Shown: piece after piece, positions 26,651-35,963 of the stretch
How positions within the stretch are numbered: the stretch's first letter is position 1
How the letters are laid out: every line of letters begins with the position of its first letter
Source: Aridibacter famidurans
GTDB taxonomy: Bacteria; Acidobacteriota; Blastocatellia; Pyrinomonadales; Pyrinomonadaceae
Assembly (NCBI GenBank): GCA_024103495.1
Contig: JAGFIQ010000149.1
Location: 1 to 64,000, forward strand
Direction: 5' to 3'
Length of the DNA: 64,000 nucleotides
Notes under the pieces: generated by a model
Told to the model about the DNA's origin: nothing
What the model saw: the letters and a program-made list of their open reading frames with translations, nothing else
Database searches by the model: none
Program-made: the position numbers and the translations under genes

Positions 26651-29600
26651 CTAGAACGCCCTTGAGAAGACCTGGCCGTTCAGGTTCACACCCCAGACCA
26701 GGCTGTTGTCCGCCACCGAGATGCTGCTCAAACCTCCGGGTATCGTCTCCCAGGAATTGCCCGTCCACCTCAAGATCTCGTTGTTAGGGGTCAATCCCCA
26801 GACGCTGCCATCGCTACCGACGGAAACCTGTTTGAGGCTTCCGGGAACCAGGGTCCACGTCTTTCCGGTCCATCGGAATATCTCGTTCGAGTCATTGACG
26901 CCCCAGACATTGTCGGCGTTTCCGACCGATATCTGGTTCAGACCTCCCGGTACCTTGACGGGAGATCCTCCCGAAAGGCTCACCGCGCCCTTGATCGGCA
27001 CGTCCCAGCGGTAGATGTTGTCGGCTGCATCTACCGCCCAAAGCTGTCCGTCGCTTCCGACCGATATCTGTTTCATATCGGGAACCGCGAGTCGGCTCCA
27101 GTGACCGGCCAGATATCTGTACACGTGGCCCTGCGGATTTACGCCGTAAACGTAGTATTCGCTTCCGACGGATATCTGTTTTAGCTTGCCCGGTATCCCG
27201 TTCCATCCTCCCGACCCCAGCTGTCTTCCTGTCCACTGGTAAATGTTATTGTCCTTGTCTATCGCCCACGCCGTGCCGTCGTTGGCGACGGACACCTGAA
27301 CGAGGCTGCCGGCCATAAGGTCCCACCTCGTTCCCGAGGGAGAAGGCGCGTTTCCGCCGTCGATCCGCACGACCCTCGGGAACGGAGTTCCGCCGGGAGG
27401 CGGGCACATCGGCTGAGAATACGCATTGATAGTCGCGAGGAATCCGGGATCGCCGAGAATGCCGGTTCCGAACGCCCCAATGGTCATCACGAGCTTTCCG
27501 ATCCTCCAGCCGTCCGACTCCAGGATCGCTCCCAGATGATGCAAGGCGTAGTACCGTTTTATGTATCTTTGCGTGTTGTGATCGAACTGGCTTCGAATTC
27601 GGCTATCGACCGCCAGCGATGTGTTACTTGCAAAGTTCGCTTCGTATTCGTCGGTCCATTTCTCTATCTCGTCGCGAAGGCCCTGGCCGATGTTCGCGAG
27701 ATCAAGGGAGGTTCCCGTTGCGTCTACCACTTTCTCTATCCCTCCGAGGGCATCGAGTGCTTTCAGTTCGTCAAGCAGCTTCGCCCATTTCGGTGTTCCA
27801 TCAAGTGCAAGCTCCGCAAGACCGCCGGCCGCGGCGCTGGCGCCGGCCTTTCCCGCTTTGGCGGCCGTATCCGCTGCGGCCTTGACCTTGGCCGAAATTC
27901 CCATCGTGACCAGGCCGACGGCAAGGTTGAACGGGGCCAAAACCATGTCAGAGATCGCGATTGCACAGGCTTCCTCGCCTTTGGCGCATCCAACGCCGCC
28001 GCACTCCCAGATCTGTGCGCCGCTGCACTGCTGCCAGCAAACAGGTCCTACGGCCCCGTATCCTGAAGGACAGTTCTGATAGCAAAGTCCGGCCTGTTCC
28101 TGCATTCCCGGAGCGCATATCATCGGCGTACTTGCACGGTCGTAAGCAGGCTTGGTGCAGCCCGTCCCGGTGTCCGGCCATCCTGCCGGGCATGCCGCTG
28201 CGCAGATCGTTACTGCGCCCCCTTCTTTGTATCCCGCCCTGCACTTGGGATATGCGGCCGAACCCTTTATTTCACAATTGCCTGTCCCGTATTTCGCTTC
28301 ACAGGCTCTTGTCATTGCCGCAAACGCTCCCTGTTCGGGGAGTGGCGGATATCCAGGCCGCCACGGGAAAGTTTCCCTTTGGTAATCACTGTTCTTTTGG
28401 CAGAAAAGGCCAATATCGGTGAAGCCCTGCGGACAAACTCCCCTGCATTGAGGACCATTTCCGGCAAAGCCTGCGCGGCAATTCGGATAACACAGAAGCC
28501 CGTTCCTTTCGGTTCCGGCCGGACAGTTCGTCAGCGGAGTCCCGACTCCCCTGCCGATCGTGTTCTTGTAGCAGTAGTCAAGTTTGCTGTTCGAGGTTTC
28601 CTTCGAGATCCACGCCATGATCTTCTGGATATCGCCGGGTCTGAAGGGATCCCTTAGATCTTCGTCGGCGACAACTTCAAACGTGGCGGTATCGCGGATC
28701 GCCTGGGAACTGACAAGTCTGCCATTCTCCGATCGACTTACATTGTCGACATCTAGCAGGATCTCGATCTGATAGGAATCGTCCGCACACGACAACTTTA
28801 TGTTGCTTGCTCCCCGTCCGGTCTCGAAGCACTTCGAAAGAAGTTCGCTGGCGGCGCGGTCTCCCTTCCTGTGCTCCCAGGCTCGAATGCCGACCTGTCT
28901 GTAAAGTGCCCACTCAGGTGTTTGAGCCTGTGATTGAGGAACGATCGCCAGGACCTCTGTGATCTTCGTGGCGTTCGGGTCGACCGGCGCAAACGATGAA
29001 GCAGACCTGATCCCGACCCAACTGGGGAAAATCGGATTCAGCTGTCGCGGCTCCTTCGTGAAGGATATGGCCCTCGAAAACATATTTCCGGAGAAGAAGT
29101 AGTTCCTTCCGTTCGAGTACTTGAATGCCGCGTTGACCATTCCCGCTCCGGTCAGATCGCTTGCCGAGAAATCTTCGACACGCACAAAAGATTCGTTCTT
29201 GACGATCGCGCGCCTGTTTCCCTTGATGAAGACCACGGCGCCGTCTTCGTCTATCGCCGCATCCAGATCGTTTGAAAACTCGGCAGGCAATCCCCGCCAG
29301 CCTCCCGGAAGGGTGACTTCCGAGTAACCCGGATAAGCGGTCTTAGTGTCCGTTTTGAAAGCCGAATACTTGTTGCCCTTGAAGAAGTAGAGGTTTCCGG
29401 AAGAAGGATCGATGACGGCCGCATCGATCCCGGAATGAAAGCTCGCCGGCAGACCCTTGAAATCGCCCGGCAGCTTCTTCGGAAAGCCGTCATCCACCTT
29501 TGTTCCGGTCAGGCGATAGTAATGGTCTCCCTGAAAGAAATAAGAAGCATTCTCGCCGGGATGGTAGAACGCAGCGTCGATCTCGGCCGCCTGCTGGGGA

Positions 29601-29824
29601 ACAGTGGCTTCGTCGGCTGCCTGCTGAGGTTCCGGGGCAACGTCGGCTGCGGGCTGCGGTGCTTCCGCTACTTCTTCGGCCGCCGGCAGGGGTTTCGGGT
29701 CCTCCGCCTTTGCGACCGAGGAGACCGATACGATCGGGCCCAGGATCAACAGAAGGTTTAGGGCCATTGCGGCGACGGTCCTGGGAAACTGGAAATTGCT
29801 GGATGACGAGTGTTCTTTTTTCAT
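26651..29824 (-). CDS. Large exported hemopexin / Cys-rich / tectonin-propeller protein
   Basis: A 1,057-residue protein with an N-terminal signal segment (about 15-40), then a low-complexity Glu/Ala/Pro/Gln linker (45-80). Residues 81 to about 270 are four hemopexin-type repeats (IDAAFYHP..YFFQGDHYYRL, IDAAVIDP..LYFFKGNKYSAF, LDAAIDED, NAAFKYSNGRNYFFSGNMFSR). Residues about 430-640 are rich in Cys-Pro and Gly (NCRAGFAGNGPQCRGVCPQG). A helical, Ala/Lys-rich section follows (640-830). Residues about 850-1057 are six tectonin-like repeats (W--(I/V)PG-L-Q(I/V)SVG-D--(V/L)WG(V/L)---N-I-RW), enough for one closed propeller. Both propeller types bind ligands, so an adhesion or binding role is inferred. 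GGAGACC precedes the start and a strong terminator follows. Confidence 0.88.
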   Translation of the reverse strand: MKKEHSSSSNFQFPRTVAAMALNLLLILGPIVSVSSVAKAEDPKPLPAAEEVAEAPQPAADVAPEPQQAADEATVPQQAAEIDAAFYHPGENASYFFQGDHYYRLTGTKVDDGFPKKLPGDFKGLPASFHSGIDAAVIDPSSGNLYFFKGNKYSAFKTDTKTAYPGYSEVTLPGGWRGLPAEFSNDLDAAIDEDGAVVFIKGNRRAIVKNESFVRVEDFSASDLTGAGMVNAAFKYSNGRNYFFSGNMFSRAISFTKEPRQLNPIFPSWVGIRSASSFAPVDPNATKITEVLAIVPQSQAQTPEWALYRQVGIRAWEHRKGDRAASELLSKCFETGRGASNIKLSCADDSYQIEILLDVDNVSRSENGRLVSSQAIRDTATFEVVADEDLRDPFRPGDIQKIMAWISKETSNSKLDYCYKNTIGRGVGTPLTNCPAGTERNGLLCYPNCRAGFAGNGPQCRGVCPQGFTDIGLFCQKNSDYQRETFPWRPGYPPLPEQGAFAAMTRACEAKYGTGNCEIKGSAAYPKCRAGYKEGGAVTICAAACPAGWPDTGTGCTKPAYDRASTPMICAPGMQEQAGLCYQNCPSGYGAVGPVCWQQCSGAQIWECGGVGCAKGEEACAIAISDMVLAPFNLAVGLVTMGISAKVKAAADTAAKAGKAGASAAAGGLAELALDGTPKWAKLLDELKALDALGGIEKVVDATGTSLDLANIGQGLRDEIEKWTDEYEANFASNTSLAVDSRIRSQFDHNTQRYIKRYYALHHLGAILESDGWRIGKLVMTIGAFGTGILGDPGFLATINAYSQPMCPPPGGTPFPRVVRIDGGNAPSPSGTRWDLMAGSLVQVSVANDGTAWAIDKDNNIYQWTGRQLGSGGWNGIPGKLKQISVGSEYYVYGVNPQGHVYRYLAGHWSRLAVPDMKQISVGSDGQLWAVDAADNIYRWDVPIKGAVSLSGGSPVKVPGGLNQISVGNADNVWGVNDSNEIFRWTGKTWTLVPGSLKQVSVGSDGSVWGLTPNNEILRWTGNSWETIPGGLSSISVADNSLVWGVNLNGQVFSRAF

Positions 29825-29929
29825 TTGGTCTCCTTCTGTCGGGCCTGAGTGGATTGAATCCGTCAGGTCTTGTAGAGGGCACAGCCTCCGTTACCTTTCA
29901 CTTGTTCTGGTTCCGATCAACGCGGACCA

Positions 29930-30772
29930 TTACTTCTTTCCTTCAACCGATGGACCGACCGGCCCGGAGTTCTGCTCGGCCTTGGCCCTCGCGATCGCGA
30001 TGAATGTCTTCAGCGACTCGAGGTCAAGCGCGCCCGGGATCATCTGATCACCGACGATGTATGCCGGAGTGCCGTTGATCGAAAGCGAAGCGGCAAGCTG
30101 CAGGTTTCGTCTGATCTGATCCGAAAGTTCCGGATCGGCCATGTCCTTCTGCAGCCTTTCGAAGTCGAGTCCGAGCCTTTGGGAGATCTGCCTGATACTG
30201 CCTTCGCCGGTCGAATCCGTTGTCAGCAATTCGTTGTGGAAATCGAGATATTTGCCTTGCCGCTTTGCGGCCAGCGCGGCGAGCGCTGCGGTATGCGACT
30301 GCATTCCGAGGATGGGGAATTCCTTGAAGATGATCCGGACGCCGGGATCCGAGTCGGCAATGCTCTGCAGATGGGGAAGCGTGCTTCGGCAGTAGCCGCA
30401 GTTGTAGTCAAGGAAAACCACGACCGAAACGTCTCCGGCCGCATTCCCGGCGACCGGCGAGTCAGGATCGGCGTAAAGCTGTTGCCGGTTCGCTTTCAGG
30501 CTCTCCGAGATCCTCAACTCTTTCTCGCGTTGTTCCTGAATCTCGAGGGCCTGCATCGCGTCGCGTATTACGGAGGGGTTCCTGACAAGGTAGTCGCTGA
30601 CGATCTTCTCGATCGCCGACCTTTCCATTCCTGAAAATACGTCCGGACCCCTGCCAGGCTGATCTTCGATAGTTGCCGAGACGGGCTGTTGTCCGAAGGC
30701 ACTGCCGAATGCCGCTAACGCAATGACGAAGACGAAGAAGAAACGACGACTGATTACCGATAGTGGTTTCAT
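29930..30772 (-). CDS. DsbA-family thiol oxidoreductase, ScsC-like
   Basis: A 280-residue periplasmic protein with a signal peptide (about 1-27, AFGQQ). An ScsC/DsbA-type N-terminal helical region (about 48-100; IEKIVSDYLVRNPSVIRDAM) precedes the thioredoxin fold. The redox site is Cys125-Gly-Tyr-Cys128 (DYNCGYCRS), and the cis-Pro loop is INGTPAYIVG. Such proteins catalyse disulfide formation or isomerisation, the ScsC branch often as oligomers built through the N-terminal helix. AAGGAGTCTGAG precedes ATG 30772. Its neighbour downstream (26651) is a Cys-rich exported protein about 105 bases away on the same strand, a plausible client and operon partner. Confidence 0.92.
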   Translation of the reverse strand: MKPLSVISRRFFFVFVIALAAFGSAFGQQPVSATIEDQPGRGPDVFSGMERSAIEKIVSDYLVRNPSVIRDAMQALEIQEQREKELRISESLKANRQQLYADPDSPVAGNAAGDVSVVVFLDYNCGYCRSTLPHLQSIADSDPGVRIIFKEFPILGMQSHTAALAALAAKRQGKYLDFHNELLTTDSTGEGSIRQISQRLGLDFERLQKDMADPELSDQIRRNLQLAASLSINGTPAYIVGDQMIPGALDLESLKTFIAIARAKAEQNSGPVGPSVEGKK

Positions 30773-30951
30773 AAGCTCAGACTCCTTTTGACCGCTGACA
30801 AGCGCTGCTTATCCGGCTGTCCCGCCGGGATCAACGCCGCCGTTGGTTTTTGCTGCTCTACCTCACTCAACGACGTTTGCCGGAAAAAAGGACCATTTTC
30901 GTGTGAAAAACTGAGGCTGGACTCCGCACGCGCGTCAGCGAAAGGGCGAGG

Positions 30952-31131
30952 CAGAAACGCGACCGTCAGGGAGCGTGCCGGTCTTCGAGTTCCAGGTTCC
31001 AGGTTCAAGGTTCAAAGATGAGCGGCGGAACCCCGAGCGTAAGCGAGGGGGGCAGCGAGTGTTCGAAGAATCGTTGAATCTTGGCGCTGCATCGGTCGAG
31101 CGCTCCCGGCTCCGTAGGAGCCGAAGAAGAT
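30952..31131. repeat. Composite repeat, copy 1 of a near-identical pair
   Basis: This segment of about 175-180 bases begins CAGAAACGCGACCGTCAGG, continues with GGTTCCAGGTTCAAGG-type microrepeats and the ACCCCGAGCGTAAGCGAGG hairpin, and ends in GGCTCCGTAGGAGCC. It is nearly identical to 31972-32149 (a few differences near the GAATCGTT stretch). Both copies are in the same orientation and flank the small membrane-protein gene at 31293. Confidence 0.85.
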
Positions 31132-31292
31132 CAGCGTCGAATAGTAAGACGAGGCATCATTTGGAAGATCCAAGTCAAGAGCCCGACTTCTCTCGACAGC
31201 CTCCAGCTGGGCTCGCACCACAAAGGGGAATTGAGGCCCATCCGCATTATTCCGAGCCCGAATGATGTGACCCGAACGAAGCGGAGGTTATA

Positions 31293-31808
31293 ATGTCGCC
31301 GATGTTATTCGAGACCGAATCCGAGGCAGCAGGTCACACGGCTTCACGCTTGTCGGCAAGTGCCCTTGGCATTTACCTTGTCGTGATCTCAATGCTGCAA
31401 ATGACCCGGTATGCATATCTTTTATCTGGATGGGCCGGAGAGTCGAATTGGCTGATTTATGAGGTCCTAGATCCGAGGGTTTTCTGGAATATCATCGACC
31501 ATTCGTTCAGGGGATATGAACTGAATCAACTGGGTCTTGTCGGACTTCTTTCTTGTATTTGGCTCTTGGCGATCGGAATCTCGTTTGTATTGGGCAGGTT
31601 GCCGCTCGTCACATACATTACTTCCGAGATCCTTCTGGGAACGCCACAGGTGCTGCTGTCGATTCCGTGGGGACTCCTGATGATTTCAGAGGGCGAAGGC
31701 GTCCTCACAAGTATCGCGCCGATATCATTAGCTTTCTTATTTACACTGATTCCCATTCCTTGGGCACTCTACTTGGCTATCCAAATCAGATCCGAAAAAC
31801 ATAACTGA
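31293..31808 (+). CDS. Small multi-pass membrane protein, unknown function
   Basis: A 171-residue protein with about four hydrophobic segments (about 22-48, 82-104, 105-130 and 137-160). No family was recognised. ATG 31293 is preceded by GGAGG at good spacing. Codon use looks less GC-rich than in neighbouring genes (many TTA, ATA and TTT codons in the middle). The gene lies between two near-identical direct repeats (30952 and 31972), which could have brought it in or could allow its loss by recombination. Confidence 0.75.
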   Translation: MSPMLFETESEAAGHTASRLSASALGIYLVVISMLQMTRYAYLLSGWAGESNWLIYEVLDPRVFWNIIDHSFRGYELNQLGLVGLLSCIWLLAIGISFVLGRLPLVTYITSEILLGTPQVLLSIPWGLLMISEGEGVLTSIAPISLAFLFTLIPIPWALYLAIQIRSEKHN

Positions 31809-31849
31809 ACTCTACGTTTGTCCGCCTGACTTGCACGTTCAGACTGAAG

Positions 31850-32260
31850 CCCCAAGGAGTTTCTTCAGGCTCTACAATCCCCCGGAAAAACGGGGGGCAA
31901 TTGAAGGACTTCGTCCTGCGATCCGGACTTCAGTCCCCATCAGTTACCCCCGCTTCAGCGGGGGGACAGGACAGAAACGCGACCGTCAGGGAGCGTGCCG
32001 GTCTTCGAGTTCCAGGTTCCAGGTTCAAGGTTCAAAGATGAGCGGCGGAACCCCGAGCGTAAGCGAGGGGGCAGCGAGTGTTCGAAATCGTTGATTTTCG
32101 GCGCTGCATCGGTCGAGCGCTCCCGGCTCCGTAGGAGCCCGATGTCTGTAGTTATGGTTCACGAATGATCACCCCAGCCCCTTAGGGGCTGAATGCTTCT
32201 TGAGCAGATTGCGCTCCTACGGAGCAGGACCCGATAGCGCTTGAAGATCATCCCTCGCCC
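31850..32260. repeat. Family A hairpins, repeat copy 2, family B composite
   Basis: Family A modules (CCCCCGGAAAAACGGGGGGCAATTGA; CCCCCGCTTCAGCGGGGG) lie at about 31868-31965. Copy 2 of the 175-base direct repeat is at 31972-32149. A family B composite (GATGTCTGTAG, AGCCCCTTAGGGGCTGAATGC, GATTGCGCTCCTACGGAGC) runs to about 32225. The stretch to 32381 upstream of the hydrolase holds nothing recognisable except its ribosome-binding site. Confidence 0.75.
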
Positions 32261-32381
32261 GTTGTATCTTCTTGTCGGCGAATCCCCCCTTTTTAATCTC
32301 CACCAGATGCTCAAGTTCCGGGCCTGAAGTCCCCGGACGGCACCTTTCCGTGGCAAGGCGAAACCCAAAGAGGAAGGAAAC

Positions 32382-33443
32382 ATGAAACTGTTCAAGAAGA
32401 TACTCAAGATCGCGGGGATCTCACTGCTTCTGATCATCACCGTGCCGATCCTGATCGGCCTGGTCCTCAAGTTCTTCGCAAATGCAGAGCCGCCGCCGGG
32501 TAAGCTTGTGGACGTCGGAGGCTACAAGCTGCACATCAACTGCGTAGGGCCGACACAGCCTACCGACGAGGATCTTCCGACCGTAGTCATCGAGGCCGGC
32601 GCCGGGACCGCGTCCCCGAACTACTATCTGATCCTGAATGGCGTCGCGGAGAAGACGAAGGTTTGCATTTATGACCGTGCGGGTCTCGCCTGGAGCGAAG
32701 AAAGCAACCTGCCACGGGACGCCAAGACCATCTCGAACGCGCTTCGCGCGCTGCTGGATAAAGAAGGCATCGAGCGGCCGTTCGTTTTCGCCGGCCATTC
32801 GATCGCGGGTCTTTACATGCGCGACTACGTGGAGCGTTACCCCGAAGACGTCGCCGGGCTGGTGTTTCTCGATCCGAGCCATCCCGATCAGCTCGCGCGC
32901 GGGGGAGTGTCCAAAGCGCAGACGGAGGAAATGATCGCGTCGGCAAAGACGATGATCTCGATAGTGCAGTGGCTGAACACGCTGGGCCTGACCGAGTTAT
33001 ACAACCCGGTCGTCCAGATGAGCCCCGACTACGCTGCTGCCCCCGAAGACATTCAAAGACAGCTGGATTACCTGTCTAAACGGCCGACGGCCTTCGACGC
33101 GGGATTCGCGGAACTGGACGGGTTTGACGCGGCCGGGAAGCAGGCGGCGTTGAACAAGAGTCTCGGCGACAGGCCGGTCATCGTGATCTCCGCGACTCAG
33201 CCTTTGCCGGACGGGATTCTTCCGGAAGGTGTCTCGAAAGAGAAGTTCCAATCGGAGTTCGTGAAGCTCCACGAAGAGATCACCGCGCTGTCCACACGCG
33301 GCGAGCACATCAAGATCGACTCCGCAGATCATATGGGCCTGATCACGAACAAGGACAACGCGGCGAAGGCAGTGCCCTACATCATCAAGGTCGCAAGGGA
33401 ATCGAAAAAGAGAACGGAGCCGCCGGCAGAGCCCGAAAAGTAA
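32382..33443 (+). CDS. Membrane-anchored alpha/beta hydrolase
   Basis: A 353-residue protein beginning with a hydrophobic helix (about 10-30) that probably anchors it in the membrane with the enzyme outside. Landmarks: VGGYKLHINCVG, the oxyanion region VVIEAGAGTASPN, IYDRAGLAWS, the nucleophile elbow AGHSIAG with Ser140, LVFLDPSHP and a His in SADHMGLITN. It is similar in layout to the hydrolase at 25249. AGGAAGGAAAC precedes the ATG. The gene is followed after 47 bases by the beta-lactamase/VanX fusion, so the two may form an operon acting on extracytoplasmic substrates. Confidence 0.88.
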   Translation: MKLFKKILKIAGISLLLIITVPILIGLVLKFFANAEPPPGKLVDVGGYKLHINCVGPTQPTDEDLPTVVIEAGAGTASPNYYLILNGVAEKTKVCIYDRAGLAWSEESNLPRDAKTISNALRALLDKEGIERPFVFAGHSIAGLYMRDYVERYPEDVAGLVFLDPSHPDQLARGGVSKAQTEEMIASAKTMISIVQWLNTLGLTELYNPVVQMSPDYAAAPEDIQRQLDYLSKRPTAFDAGFAELDGFDAAGKQAALNKSLGDRPVIVISATQPLPDGILPEGVSKEKFQSEFVKLHEEITALSTRGEHIKIDSADHMGLITNKDNAAKAVPYIIKVARESKKRTEPPAEPEK

Positions 33444-33490
33444 CGAGACGAAGGCCGGACAGAAGGATCCAGCATTAAAGGAGATCTGTT

Positions 33491-35872
33491 GTGAGGAATT
33501 TGAAAGCTCGAGCGCGCGGTCTGACCGGACTGTGGGTGTTGATCGCTTTGCTGTGCGGCAGCATTGTATATGTCCGCGGGACGGCTCTCGTATCCGCCCG
33601 GTCAGCCGAAAGCAAATACCCGAAGACCGTCGCGATGCTCGACGCCTTCGCACAGAGGGAGCTGAAGGACAAGGACCTTCCGGGGCTCGCGATCGTACTT
33701 GTCGATGGTCAGGAGATAGTCTGGCAGAAGGGATTCGGATACTCGGATCCCGAGGCGAAGAAGCCCGTTACTAACGACACGATATTTCGCGTCGGCTCGG
33801 TCTCCAAGCTGTTCACGGACATCGCGGTGATGAAGCTTGTCGAAGAAGGGAAACTGGATCTCGACGCGCCTGTCTCGACTTATCTTCCCGATTTCAAGCC
33901 GCGAAATCCCTATGAAAAGGCCATCACTTTGCGCCAGCTTATGTCGCATCGCGCTGGGCTCGTTCGCGAGCCGCCTGCCGGGCATTACTTCGACGATAGC
34001 GGGACGAGCCTTCGCGAAACTGTCGAGAGCCTGAATCGAACCGCGCTCGTTTACGAGCCCGAAACTCGTCTGAAGTATTCAAATGCAGGGATCGCTGTCG
34101 TGGGATACGTGCTCGAGAAGACTCAGAACGAACCGTTCGCAAAGTATCTCGAAAGTGCGCTTCTCGGACCTCTGGGAATGAAGAACACAAGCTTCGAACC
34201 CACGCCGGAGATCGAAAGGCACCTGGCGAAGGCGCGTATGACTACGGTCTTCGGCAAGTCGTTCGACGCTCCGACCTTCGAACTCGGGATGGCACCGGCG
34301 GGAAGTATGTACACGACGACCGGGGACCTTGCGAAGTTCGCGAGCGCGATCTTCGCCGCGGGCGATGACTCGTTCCTGAAGAAAGAAACACTCGGGAAGA
34401 TGTGGGAGCCGCAGTTCGCAAAGCCCGGAACAAAGGCCGGCGGCGGGATCGGGTTTTTCATCTCCGATCTGGAAGGGCACCGAAGAGTCGGCCACGGAGG
34501 CGCCATCTACGGTTTCTCGACGGAGTTCTCGGTCCTTCCGGATGAAAAGCTCGGCGTTGTCGTGGTCTCGACCGAAGACGTCTCGAACGGAGTGACAAGC
34601 CGGATCGCCGACCTTGCGCTGCAATCGATGCTCAGCGAGCGTGCCGGCAAGCCGGTCCCGACGCCCGAACTGACTACGGCCGTCGACCCGGCGTTCGCGA
34701 TGTCGATCGCAGGAAGATACTCGGACGGCAAATCTGCCGTCGACCTGATCGAACGCGGCGGGAAGCTTTGGATGATCCAGGCTGACGGCGGGGTCGAGTT
34801 GCGGCTTCGATCTATCGGCGATGAGCTTGTCGTCGACGACAAGCTGGGCTTCGGGATGCGGGTAGAAACGAACCGCACGGACGATTCGATCACGATCGGA
34901 GAAAAGACCTACAAACGCGTTCCGCAGGGAAAGCCTTCGCCGGCGCCGGCGGGCTTTGCAGGGCTGATAGGCGAATACGGCCCGGACTGGAACACCTCGT
35001 ACGTCTTTGAAAGGGACGGAAAGCTCTGGCTGCTCATCGAGCAGATCGAGTTCGATCAGCTGAAACAGGTCTCCGAGGACGTGTTCGAATTCCCCGACGG
35101 AGGTCTCTATCACGGAGAGAAGGTCGTCTTCAAACGGGACAGCAAGGGCCGCGCAACCGAGATGATCGCCGCGGGCGTCTCGTTCAAACGCCGTAATATA
35201 GGCCCCGACGAGGGCGCCGAACAGTTGCTCGTGAAGGTGGTTCGCCCGGTTCCGGACCTCGTAAAGGAAGCGCTCGAGGCTAAGCCGCCTGTCGAGACCG
35301 GAGACTTCCTCGGGACCGATCTGGTCGAGCTCGCAAAGCTCGATCCGACGATCAAACTCGACGTGCGGTACGCGACGACGAACAATCTTTTCGGTTCCGT
35401 CTTCTACTCCCAGCCGAGGGCGTTTATGCAGCGCCCGGCCGCGGAAGCCGTCGCGCGGATCAGCCAAAGGCTGAAAAAACAAGGGTATGGGCTTCTTGTC
35501 CACGACGCGTACAGACCCTGGTATGTGACCAAGGTATTCTGGGACGCCACCCCGCAGGACCTGAAGATCTTCGTCGCCGATCCTTCACAGGGTTCGCGTC
35601 ATAACCGCGGTGCCGCGGTCGATCTGACGCTCTACGACCTGAAGACGGGCGAGCCTGTGAAGATGGTTGGGACCTACGACGAAACGACCGACCGTTCGTA
35701 TCCCTATTATCCGGGAGGGACTTCGCTCGAGCGCTGGCACAGGGACCTTCTGATGGACGCGATGGAAGCGGACGGGTTCACGGTCTACGAGGCGGAGTGG
35801 TGGCACTTCGACTACAACGACTGGCGGAAATACCGGATCGGCAACGAGCGCTTCGAAGAGATCGGGCGGTAG
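33491..35872 (+). CDS. Fusion of beta-lactamase-family hydrolase and VanX-like D-Ala-D-Ala dipeptidase
   Basis: A 793-residue exported protein (GTG start with AAGGAGA six bases upstream; hydrophobic segment 12-30). Residues 45-390 are a class C beta-lactamase/PBP fold with SxxK at Ser103-Lys106 (GSVSK), a KYSNAG Tyr-x-Asn motif and a GHGGAIYGF third motif. Residues 400-560 form beta-rich accessory sequence. Residues about 605-790 match M15D dipeptidases (VanX/DdpX): LDVRYATTNNLFG, the zinc motif SRHNRGAAVD (His704, Asp711), and EWWHF with catalytic Glu769 and zinc ligand His772. VanX-type enzymes split D-Ala-D-Ala. Joining the two activities suggests handling of peptidoglycan-derived D-amino-acid peptides, which is inferred. 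Confidence 0.92.
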   Translation: MRNLKARARGLTGLWVLIALLCGSIVYVRGTALVSARSAESKYPKTVAMLDAFAQRELKDKDLPGLAIVLVDGQEIVWQKGFGYSDPEAKKPVTNDTIFRVGSVSKLFTDIAVMKLVEEGKLDLDAPVSTYLPDFKPRNPYEKAITLRQLMSHRAGLVREPPAGHYFDDSGTSLRETVESLNRTALVYEPETRLKYSNAGIAVVGYVLEKTQNEPFAKYLESALLGPLGMKNTSFEPTPEIERHLAKARMTTVFGKSFDAPTFELGMAPAGSMYTTTGDLAKFASAIFAAGDDSFLKKETLGKMWEPQFAKPGTKAGGGIGFFISDLEGHRRVGHGGAIYGFSTEFSVLPDEKLGVVVVSTEDVSNGVTSRIADLALQSMLSERAGKPVPTPELTTAVDPAFAMSIAGRYSDGKSAVDLIERGGKLWMIQADGGVELRLRSIGDELVVDDKLGFGMRVETNRTDDSITIGEKTYKRVPQGKPSPAPAGFAGLIGEYGPDWNTSYVFERDGKLWLLIEQIEFDQLKQVSEDVFEFPDGGLYHGEKVVFKRDSKGRATEMIAAGVSFKRRNIGPDEGAEQLLVKVVRPVPDLVKEALEAKPPVETGDFLGTDLVELAKLDPTIKLDVRYATTNNLFGSVFYSQPRAFMQRPAAEAVARISQRLKKQGYGLLVHDAYRPWYVTKVFWDATPQDLKIFVADPSQGSRHNRGAAVDLTLYDLKTGEPVKMVGTYDETTDRSYPYYPGGTSLERWHRDLLMDAMEADGFTVYEAEWWHFDYNDWRKYRIGNERFEEIGR

Positions 35873-35963
35873 GTACGCGCGACACGCAGACCGGCGCACA
35901 AGTGCGCCGGCTAAACGTTTAGCGTGTGCACTTGTGCGCACGAAATGCCGAGAGAACAAAATT

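Noticed and set aside
34079-35503. Long minus-strand open frame (474 codons) inside the beta-lactamase/VanX fusion
   Set aside because: Antisense to a gene with intact catalytic motifs in both domains; no recognisable domain of its own.
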